54,896 bases of DNA from Desulfuromonadaceae bacterium. Lineage in GTDB: Bacteria; Desulfobacterota; Desulfuromonadia; Geobacterales; Pseudopelobacteraceae. The DNA is taken from positions 1 to 54,896 of the forward strand of contig JAQTXD010000015.1 in assembly GCA_028688955.1 (NCBI GenBank). Reading direction: 5' to 3'. Of the stretch, positions 48,214 through 54,896 are shown in pieces. The translations under genes were made by a program, and so were the position numbers. Under the pieces are notes generated by a model. It saw nothing but the letters and a program-made list of their open reading frames with translations. It did no database searches and was not told the DNA's origin. Position 1 is the first letter of the stretch. Each line of letters starts with the position of its first letter.

Positions 48214-48317
48214 TTTGTATTATTTTTTATTCCACTTTATTTGTGGGTGTTAACTGTCTTTTCCATCTACTTAGAAATCGAATTGAGTTCCCCTGAAATA
48301 CCGGAGTAAATCTAATC

Positions 48318-50720
48318 ATGTTAAACAGCATTGCCGAGTTAATTGTCTATGTGGCTTCGGCCCTGTTTTTATATGTTATGATCGGCTATCCTGCTGTTTT
48401 GTACCTGTTCTCAAAACTTTTTCCGAAAAAACACATATTTGACGTTCAGTTTATGCCGTCAGTTACGCTCATAATTTCCGCCCATAATGAAGAAGCTGTC
48501 ATCGAAGAAAAACTGCATAATTCTCTTGCCCTTGATTATCCTGAACATCTACTGACTACCGTCGTTGTCTCCGATGCTTCAACCGACCGGACGGACGAAA
48601 TAGTTCTTTCCTTTGATAACCCTCGCATTAAACTTATCCGCCCCGACGGACATCGAGGTAAAACCGCTGGTCTTAACGTGGCATTGGCTACGATAACCAG
48701 CGAGATCGTTGTATTTTCTGATGCAAATGCGATTTATGACGCTGATGCTGTGCGTAATCTGGCGCGTCATTTCTCCGATCCACACATTGGCTACGTCGTC
48801 GGCAATGCCCGCTATCAGGATGTTGCCGATTCTTCGGCGGGGAAAAGTGAGGGGGCGTACTGGGATCTTGAGATTGGTATGAAACAGTGGGAATCAAACT
48901 TTTCATCGGTTGTGGGGGGGGATGGTGCCATCTATGCGATCCGCCGTGAACTGTATGAACCGATGCTTGAATCTGATATCAACGATTTTGTCAATCCGTT
49001 GCAGATAATTGCCAAGGGCTATCGCGGTATTTTTGATCAAGATGCCTGGTGTACTGAAAAACCGGCCGGGGCCTTTCAGAAAGAGTTTTCCCGTAAGGTC
49101 AGAATTTCAAACCGCAGCTTTAACGCCATCCTGCGCGTGCCGTCCGTCTGTAATCCCTTTAAAACCGGCTGGTTTGCCTGGCAGGTGGTTTCGCACAAGC
49201 TACTGAGATGGTTTTTGCCGTTCATTCTTGCCATCCAGTTTGTCGCTGATTTGGCAATGGAATTAGAATTGCTATCACTCTTCTGCATTTCTGCTTACGG
49301 TATTATTTCAGTTTTGGCTTTGATCGGCTGGGGACAGAGCCGTAAAGCATCATCCCCGGCTCTCTTTTATATTCCCTATTATTTTGCCCTGATGAACCTT
49401 GCCCTGGCGCTGGGTGTTATTCACCGGTTGCAGGGGCACGTCATTACTGTCTGGAGTACAGCCCGCGCACAGTCATCAGCGGTGTTCCAGTCAATAGGAT
49501 TGGTGCCGGTCTTTCTCCTGGCAACTTTCATCACGTGTGCGTTTCGCCTCTGCCTCTGGTTCGGCTATGGGCAGCTGTTTATCACCGTATCGGCCGTACT
49601 GCTTCTATATGCGATTGTTCATACGTATATTGGCTATCCGCTGTGGCTTGGCGTGTTGTCGCATATTAAATCATTCCCGATCAAATTAGATGAGCAGTAT
49701 CTGCCACGTGTAGTGCTTTTGATTGCGGCGTATAATGAGGAGCGTGAAATAGAGGCGAAGTTGCTTAATTCACTGGAGTTGGATTATCCTGAAGACAAAC
49801 TTTCCATCGTTGTTGCTTCTGACGGCAGTAAGGATGCCACCGCAGAAATCGCCCGGCGCTTTGTCGGCCCACGGGTTCAGCTGTTTGATTTTTCGCCCAA
49901 TCGGGGTAAAATTTCGGCATTGAATGAGTCGATGCAGCAGATTGATGCCGATATTGTGATCCTTTCGGATGCCAATGTTATGTATGACCGACAGGCGGTG
50001 CGTGCCCTGGTAAGGCATTTTAACGATCCCCGGGTCGGGGCGGTTTCCGGAAAAGTGGTGCTCCTTAACGACGATCTCAGCTATGGGGAGTCTGAAGGAT
50101 TCTATTACCGGATAGAGCATTATATTCAGGAAAAAGAGGGTCAAACCGGCTGTCTTGTGGGTGCTGATGGTGCCATGTATGCCATCCGCAGGTCACTGTT
50201 CTCTCCGCCACCGGCCGATACCATTCTGGATGATTTTGTTATCTCTATGCAGATTGCCATGCAGGATAAGATGGTGCTGCATGACAATGCTGCGCTGGGT
50301 TTTGAAAAGAATAATCTTGAAATTGAGGGGGAATTCAAACGTAAGGTCCGCATCATTGCCGGCGGAGTTCAGTGTCTGCTTCGGGATATTGGAATTCCCT
50401 ACCCATCACAGGGCATGCTGTTCTTCAAGTTTGTTTCCCATAAACTGCTGCGCTGGATTCTTGGCCCCATGACGGTAACTTTGATCGGTTTGCTGGTCTG
50501 GATACGTGTGACTGAGCCGAATGTTTTGTTTACCGGTGCTCTCTGTGCCATTTTAATTGGCATTGCCATTGGCTGTATTGGCCAGTTTATACCGGCAACG
50601 CGTAAGTCACCGCCCGTTTCGCTTTGTCACTATCTGCTGATGCTTAATCTGGCCACCTTTGTTGGCTGGTATATGGGATTAACCGGCAAGCAGCGGGTCA
50701 ACTGGAGGAGTACTCCATAA
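48318..50720 (+). CDS. Double family 2 glycosyltransferase (tandem-duplicated fusion)
   Basis: 800 residues made of two homologous halves. Half 1: membrane segment with MIGYPAVLYL, then SVTLIISAHNEEAVIEEKLH, VVSDASTDRTDEIVLSF, VVFSDANAIYDADAVRNLAR, FSRKVRISNRS, and VSHKLLRWFLPF. Half 2, starting near residue 415: TYIGYPLWLG, then RVVLLIAAYNEEREIEAKLL (from about 462), VVASDGSKDATAEIARRF, VILSDANVMYDRQAVRALVR, FKRKVRIIAGG and VSHKLLRWILGP. Each half has its own GT-A domain and following membrane helices. Both keep the DxD-like SDAN motif, so both may be active, giving alternating additions or a processive enzyme. Weak ribosome site (GGAG 11 nt before ATG). GC returns to the level of the core genes here. 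Confidence 0.9.
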   Translation: MLNSIAELIVYVASALFLYVMIGYPAVLYLFSKLFPKKHIFDVQFMPSVTLIISAHNEEAVIEEKLHNSLALDYPEHLLTTVVVSDASTDRTDEIVLSFDNPRIKLIRPDGHRGKTAGLNVALATITSEIVVFSDANAIYDADAVRNLARHFSDPHIGYVVGNARYQDVADSSAGKSEGAYWDLEIGMKQWESNFSSVVGGDGAIYAIRRELYEPMLESDINDFVNPLQIIAKGYRGIFDQDAWCTEKPAGAFQKEFSRKVRISNRSFNAILRVPSVCNPFKTGWFAWQVVSHKLLRWFLPFILAIQFVADLAMELELLSLFCISAYGIISVLALIGWGQSRKASSPALFYIPYYFALMNLALALGVIHRLQGHVITVWSTARAQSSAVFQSIGLVPVFLLATFITCAFRLCLWFGYGQLFITVSAVLLLYAIVHTYIGYPLWLGVLSHIKSFPIKLDEQYLPRVVLLIAAYNEEREIEAKLLNSLELDYPEDKLSIVVASDGSKDATAEIARRFVGPRVQLFDFSPNRGKISALNESMQQIDADIVILSDANVMYDRQAVRALVRHFNDPRVGAVSGKVVLLNDDLSYGESEGFYYRIEHYIQEKEGQTGCLVGADGAMYAIRRSLFSPPPADTILDDFVISMQIAMQDKMVLHDNAALGFEKNNLEIEGEFKRKVRIIAGGVQCLLRDIGIPYPSQGMLFFKFVSHKLLRWILGPMTVTLIGLLVWIRVTEPNVLFTGALCAILIGIAIGCIGQFIPATRKSPPVSLCHYLLMLNLATFVGWYMGLTGKQRVNWRSTP

Positions 50721-50804
50721 GGTACTAACAAGGCAATTTAAAAAACAGTAAAAACGGTTAACAGCATTGTTGGTTGATTTCAGTAGCCAGGTTTCGGAGA
50801 ATCT

Positions 50805-51332
50805 ATGTTTGGCTTAATAAAAACAGACCTTGCTCGATTGAGTCCCTCTGGTTCTCCAACATTCCGAACGCTTATTGCCGGGCTGGTCTCGCAAGGTTTT
50901 CAGGCTATTCTGGTGTATCGCGTTTTCCATTGGTTACAGTGCCGGGGCTTTTCAGGGCAGCCGCTCCGGTTTGTCTGTGAACGCTTTATTGAAATTACTA
51001 CCGGTATATCAATCCCCGCTGCGTGCAAGATCGGCAACGGTTTTCGCATTCATCATTTTGGCGGCATTATTTTCCATCCTACCGTGGAACTCGGTGATAA
51101 CTGTACATTGTACCAGGGTGTTACCATCGGTGATCGAGGCGGCAACGGGAGAGCAGCGACCATCGGCAATAATGTGCTGATCGGAGCGGGTGCCAAGGTT
51201 ATTGGCGAAATTACTATCGGTGACAATTGTGTAATTGGTGCGAACGCCGTGGTAACAAAGAACATGCCTGCCGGAACAACGGCACTTGGCGCCCCGTGTC
51301 GCTTCAGGTTTGCTGACGGGAGAATGGAGTAA
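50805..51332 (+). CDS. Hexapeptide-repeat acetyltransferase (CysE-like)
   Basis: 175 residues. A short helical N-terminus, then a left-handed beta-helix: GNGFRIHHFGGIIFHPTVEL, DNCTLYQGVTIGDRGGN, IGNNVLIGAGAKVIGEITIG, DNCVIGANAVVTKNMPAGTT and a final GAPCRF. It resembles serine acetyltransferase in its core but lacks the long N-terminal domain of true CysE, as EPS-locus sugar O- or N-acetyltransferases do. Acetyl-CoA dependent, cytoplasmic; acceptor likely a sugar nucleotide or lipid-linked sugar. GGAG 5 nt before the ATG; three bases separate it from the next GT4. Confidence 0.88.
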   Translation: MFGLIKTDLARLSPSGSPTFRTLIAGLVSQGFQAILVYRVFHWLQCRGFSGQPLRFVCERFIEITTGISIPAACKIGNGFRIHHFGGIIFHPTVELGDNCTLYQGVTIGDRGGNGRAATIGNNVLIGAGAKVIGEITIGDNCVIGANAVVTKNMPAGTTALGAPCRFRFADGRME

Positions 51333-51335
51333 GTA

Positions 51336-52511
51336 ATGTCTGCTGATACTATTACACGAGTCATGGATTTTCGTGGAACCTACAAAGGCGGAGGAGGGCC
51401 GGACAAGACGGTTTTGAATTCCGCTGCCCAGCATGACCCTACCCGTGTGTATCTCTTCGTGGTGTATATCAAACAGCCGGATGACCAAGAATTCCAGATT
51501 CCTGAAATGGCCCGCAAAATCGGTGTTAAAAACTTTATCGCTCTTCCTGACCGGAGTACGTGCGATTGGCAATGCCTTACGCAGCTCAAGCAGATCATTC
51601 GTGAGCATGACCTGCGCGTTGTTCATGCCCATGATGACAAAACCTTACTCTACGCGTGGCTGCTCAGATTCATGCTGCCTCATATCAGGATCATGTATAC
51701 CTGTCATTCCCACGCCGTTTATTCTCGTAATGAGTTCTCGAGTCTCAAGGAATATCTCTCATTCAAGGTTCGTCAGAAGATTCAGATTTTCCTGATGCAG
51801 CGCTATCTTAAACCAGTTCTTACCGTTTCCCATGATACGAAGAAACGCCTTGTTGCAAACGGATTGGCCGAAGATGGGGTTGCTGTACTGCATAACGGGA
51901 TAGATATTGATTTCTGGCAGCGGAGTTCAGCACAACCAGTTCTACGGGAAGAACTGGGAATAGAACCGGGTCATTTTTTGGTGGGTACGGTAGCACGGAT
52001 TACTTACGACAAAGATTTACCGACTTTTTATAATGTGGCTGAGATAGTTGCCAAACAGAACAAAAATGTTACCTTTGTTATAGTAGGCGATGGATACGGA
52101 GACGAATTGCCACGAGCGAAGGAAGATGTGGCCCGGCGCGGTCTTGAGAGTGTTATCCGCTTTACCGGACACCGTAATGATTTGCGCGATGTGTATGCCT
52201 CGTTTGACCTGTTTTTGATGACTTCGTTAACAGAAGGGATGCCGAATACGCTGCTTGAAGCCATGTCCTTGGGAGTTCCAGCTGTTTCGACTGATGTCGG
52301 TGGGATTCCGGAGTTATTGGAAGATGGTGTGGGTGGCTATTTGTCTCCGGTAGGGGATTCAGCCAGTTTAGCAGGCCATGTGATACGAATGCTGCAGGAT
52401 TCTGAGCTATTAACTCGCTGTGGAAATGCTTCGCGTACCTGTATTGAAACAAAATTCTCATTTGAACGCAGAGTTCGTAAAATGGAAGAATATTATGACC
52501 TTTTCAATTAA
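51336..52511 (+). CDS. Family 4 glycosyltransferase
   Basis: 391 residues; GGAG 6 nt before ATG. Starts with VMDFRGTYKGGGGPDKTVLN, the GT4 acceptor-side glycine loop, then VVHAHDDKTLLYAW, TCHSHAV, LTVSHDTKKRLV, donor domain VGTVARITYDKDLPTFYNVA, VIVGDGYGDELPRA and E-x7-E in TEGMPNTLLEAMSLGVPAVS. Retaining cytoplasmic transferase. It belongs with the hexapeptide acetyltransferase just upstream. Sugar unknown. Confidence 0.93.
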   Translation: MSADTITRVMDFRGTYKGGGGPDKTVLNSAAQHDPTRVYLFVVYIKQPDDQEFQIPEMARKIGVKNFIALPDRSTCDWQCLTQLKQIIREHDLRVVHAHDDKTLLYAWLLRFMLPHIRIMYTCHSHAVYSRNEFSSLKEYLSFKVRQKIQIFLMQRYLKPVLTVSHDTKKRLVANGLAEDGVAVLHNGIDIDFWQRSSAQPVLREELGIEPGHFLVGTVARITYDKDLPTFYNVAEIVAKQNKNVTFVIVGDGYGDELPRAKEDVARRGLESVIRFTGHRNDLRDVYASFDLFLMTSLTEGMPNTLLEAMSLGVPAVSTDVGGIPELLEDGVGGYLSPVGDSASLAGHVIRMLQDSELLTRCGNASRTCIETKFSFERRVRKMEEYYDLFN

Positions 52512-52619
52512 ATAAGATTATGTTGCTCTTATTACGTGTATTACCTATTGTACGCTGGTGTTCATACGGCTTTTCTGACACCAGCTCCGGTTTTTCCATC
52601 TCGGTTAAGGAGTATGAAC

Positions 52620-54554
52620 ATGGGAACTCATAACGGACGATATTTAGGACAAATATTGCTGGATGGTGGTTTTCTTTCAAAAGCTGACCTTAACCGGGCG
52701 ATGGAAGAACAGAAACGGACAGGAGAGCTTCTCGGGCAGGTATTGGTCAGAATGGGAGTTCTCAAACAAGAGGAGATTTCAGCTCCCTTGTCGATTCAAG
52801 GGCATCTTTCTACCGTTGCCGGTGCTGTAAGAATAGCGGCTGGTGAGCGTTTGCCCCTAGGTACCCTTCTGGTGCGGTCGAAACAAATATCTGCTGCTCA
52901 GCTGAATGCTGCCATCACTGAACAGAAACGAACTGGTGAAAAGTTGGGTGATGTTCTTATTCGCCTTGGGATGCTGGCGGAACAACAGCTTGCCGCACTG
53001 CTTGAACTCCAGCATATACAGGAAGAAACAACAACGGCCAGTCCTCTCAGACTTGGTGAACTCCTTGTGGCAACGGGGGATATCTCTCGGGCTCAACTGG
53101 ATGACTCATTGTGTAAGCAGAGCCTCTCTCATAAAAAACTCGGAGAGGTGCTGGTTGAAGAAGGATATATTAAATCTAACCGTATCAAAAAGGGCTTCCG
53201 TTTGCAGAGAATGCTTATCAATGCCGCATTATCGGCATTACTCTCCCTTAGCTTTGTCACTCCGGGGATTGCTTCTACAGTTTTACTACAGTGGGACGCA
53301 AATCAGGAACCGGATCTGGCAGGGTATAATGTATATTACAGTGCAGATCCATCACCACTTCAGGATGCGTTCCCAATCAATGTAAACAATCAGACGACAA
53401 CAACTGTCAGCAATATTGATCCGGCAAAAACATATAGATTTGCGGTAACTTCCTATAATACTGCCGGCGTGGAGAGTGGCTTTTCAAATATTGCCACAAT
53501 ATATGAACAAGTTCCACCAACTGTCAGTATTACATCACCGGCAGATGCAGGAAGCGTGAGCGGTATTGTACCAATTGCTGTTGATGCAACTGATAATGTC
53601 GGCGTTGTTAAAGTCGAGTTTTTTGTCAACGGGGTACTGACTGGCTCTGAGATTGAATCCCCATATGTATATTTGTGGGATACCCATTCAGTCCCGGGCA
53701 CATATACGTTGATGGTCAAAGCCTATGATGAGGCTGGGAATGTCAGCGTGCCCTCAAGCAGAACAGTTACCGTGGTGACTGATGATATTGCTCCCACTGT
53801 GGGGTTAACGTCACCGGTCGCCAATAGCGTCCACAAAGGGACTGTTGCGATCACTGCAACTGCAGCTGATAATGTCGCTGTTACCAAGGTTGAATACTTT
53901 GTCGTCTACCCAGACAGCACAAGCCACCAGCTCCCATATTCAGGCAATGTCTCACCCTACAGCTGCTTATGGGATACTACTTCGCTACCAAACGGTAATT
54001 ATGCAATTATCGCCAAAGCATACGATGCTGCCGGAAACATTGCACAATCATCTCAAGTCTCAATTACTGTGGATAATGCCGCCCCAATAGTGAGCAGTTT
54101 TTCTGTGCCGGCAACCTCTACTTCCCTGACTGTTGCTGTCTCCGGGTTCTCCGCTTCTGATAACCGGGGTGTCACCGGGTATATGTTGACTGAAAGTGCC
54201 GTGCCTCCGACTGCCGGAAGTGCCGGTTGGAGCGCTACCGCCCCCACAAGCTACACATTCTCCTCGGAAGGTACGAAAACTCTTTACGCCTGGGCGAAAG
54301 ACAGTGTCGGGAATGTTTCGGCATCCCGCTCGGCATCGGTTACTGTTACCCTTCCGAGTGGTGCAAATATGTCACTTGCCGATGCACTCCTGGCACTGCA
54401 AATCGGTTTGGGAACTGCACAGGCGACTCCCGCGCAGTTGACTCACCTGGACGTGGCACCGGTTATTAACGGGGTGTCTGTTCCTGATGGCAAGGTCGGA
54501 ACCGGTGATGCCATTGTAATTCTCACGAAAGTGGTAGGAAAATCCGCTTTGTAA
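52620..54554 (+). CDS. Chimera: MshEN-like repeats, hydrophobic segment, FN3, Ig-like domains, dockerin-like tail
   Basis: 644 residues. ATG 52620 is preferred (AAGGAG 7 nt upstream); the ATG at 52614 touches that site. Residues 1-197 hold three MshEN/GspE-N-like repeats: YLGQILLDGGFLSKADLNRA (8-27), LGTLLVRSKQISAAQLNAAI (80-99) with LGDVLIRLGMLAEQQL, and RLGELLVATGDISRAQLDDS (144-163). Residues 198-219 are a hydrophobic stretch ending PGIAS, like a signal peptide or membrane helix. Then FN3 (219-298), two Ig-like domains with DNVGVVKVEFFVNG and DNVAVTKVEYFVVY (300-484), a third beta domain (488-577), and a dockerin-like tail (583-641) with DVAPVINGVSVPDGKVGTGD. MshEN domains are usually cytosolic and can bind c-di-GMP; the rest looks extracytoplasmic. 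A single-pass N-in protein is the simplest model. Confidence 0.75.
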   Translation: MGTHNGRYLGQILLDGGFLSKADLNRAMEEQKRTGELLGQVLVRMGVLKQEEISAPLSIQGHLSTVAGAVRIAAGERLPLGTLLVRSKQISAAQLNAAITEQKRTGEKLGDVLIRLGMLAEQQLAALLELQHIQEETTTASPLRLGELLVATGDISRAQLDDSLCKQSLSHKKLGEVLVEEGYIKSNRIKKGFRLQRMLINAALSALLSLSFVTPGIASTVLLQWDANQEPDLAGYNVYYSADPSPLQDAFPINVNNQTTTTVSNIDPAKTYRFAVTSYNTAGVESGFSNIATIYEQVPPTVSITSPADAGSVSGIVPIAVDATDNVGVVKVEFFVNGVLTGSEIESPYVYLWDTHSVPGTYTLMVKAYDEAGNVSVPSSRTVTVVTDDIAPTVGLTSPVANSVHKGTVAITATAADNVAVTKVEYFVVYPDSTSHQLPYSGNVSPYSCLWDTTSLPNGNYAIIAKAYDAAGNIAQSSQVSITVDNAAPIVSSFSVPATSTSLTVAVSGFSASDNRGVTGYMLTESAVPPTAGSAGWSATAPTSYTFSSEGTKTLYAWAKDSVGNVSASRSASVTVTLPSGANMSLADALLALQIGLGTAQATPAQLTHLDVAPVINGVSVPDGKVGTGDAIVILTKVVGKSAL

Positions 54555-54598
54555 TGTTGACTTCATTTTTGACTGTGTAATCGGGAACGGAGAAAGTT

Positions 54599-54896
54599 AT
54601 GCGATTTATTACATGGCAGTCACTTGTGTTTGTTTTTGTGGTGCAGTTGATGTCTGGATGCGGTGGGGGAGGGGGGAGTTCTGCCTCTGACACGCAAACG
54701 GTAACGGTGAAATTATCTTCAATCAGCTCAACCCCGAATGCGGTGATTGGAGGTTTTGATTTGAAGGTGACCTTGCCTGTCGGAGCCGCTATAGCTGTCG
54801 ACAATGCAGGTATCCCTACAGCTCAGTCAGTTTTTTTGTCCGGACAATTCGCCGGTGCTGCACTACTTCCGCAAAACTTTTTATATGATGCCGGAT
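54599..54896 (+). CDS. Lipoprotein with possible cohesin-like domain, cut by window edge
   Basis: About 99 residues visible, from ATG 54599 to the window end. Lipoprotein signal peptide with lipobox MSGC (Cys21) followed by a glycine run, so it is predicted to be anchored to a membrane surface. After a short Ser-rich linker come beta strands VTVKLSSISSTPNAVIGGFD and KVTLPVGAAIAVDNAGIP, then QSVFLSGQFAG. This resembles the first strands of cohesin-like domains, though the fragment is too short for a firm call. It lies 44 bases after the gene for a protein with a dockerin-like tail. Confidence 0.7.
   Translation, partial: MRFITWQSLVFVFVVQLMSGCGGGGGSSASDTQTVTVKLSSISSTPNAVIGGFDLKVTLPVGAAIAVDNAGIPTAQSVFLSGQFAGAALLPQNFLYDAG

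Overview
The window looks like chromosomal DNA of a Geobacter-type deltaproteobacterium (Desulfuromonadales/Geobacterales). The clues are the glyQ-glyS pair, the gap-pgk-tpiA-secG-tRNA-Leu string, the chemotaxis receptor, and a large exopolysaccharide (EPS) locus of the exosortase-A (XrtA/PEP-CTERM) associated type. The species cannot be fixed from the sequence alone. No insertion sequence, phage gene or CRISPR array was seen.

Layout. 1-8.97 kb is housekeeping and accessory: a chemotaxis receptor cut by the window edge, glycyl-tRNA synthetase beta and alpha chains and an M1-type exported metallopeptidase (all minus strand), two tandem ChaN-like exported proteins (plus) and a HAD phosphatase (minus). 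9.1-12.9 kb is lower glycolysis (gap, pgk, tpiA), then secG and tRNA-Leu(GAG), with a strong promoter and a strong terminator flanking gap. 13.2-26 kb is the conserved XrtA-type EPS core: TPR lipoprotein PrsT, priming sugar transferase, outer-membrane export protein, chain-length determinant, tyrosine autokinase, ExeA-like ATPase, outer-membrane beta-barrel, polysaccharide deacetylase, FemAB-like protein and a GT2. An asparagine-synthase-type amidotransferase, UDP-glucose dehydrogenase and a UDP-glucuronate 4-epimerase follow (26-30.3 kb).

30.4-48.2 kb is the variable part and becomes visibly AT-rich from about 34 kb. It holds an exo-rhamnogalacturonan-lyase-like protein, three glycosyltransferases, an O-antigen-ligase-like protein, a flippase, a secreted beta-helix protein and a DltABCD-like acylation cassette (AMP-forming ligase, acyl carrier protein, MBOAT, SGNH protein), followed by a second MBOAT-SGNH pair. 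48.3-54.9 kb returns to higher GC: a tandem-duplicated double GT2, a hexapeptide acetyltransferase and a GT4. Next come an unusual chimera (MshEN-like repeats, hydrophobic segment, FN3, Ig-like domains, dockerin-like tail) and a partial lipoprotein that may carry a cohesin-like domain.

Predicted joint role (inference): the core primes, extends, controls the length of and exports an acidic polysaccharide containing glucuronate and/or galacturonate. The accessory enzymes amidate, deacetylate, acetylate and O-acylate it. The striking points are the Dlt-like cassette with two MBOAT/SGNH pairs, the absence of any exosortase or PEP-CTERM substrate in the window, a signal-less pectin-lyase-like protein beside UDP-GalA synthesis, and the possible c-di-GMP-sensing dockerin chimera next to a cohesin-like lipoprotein.
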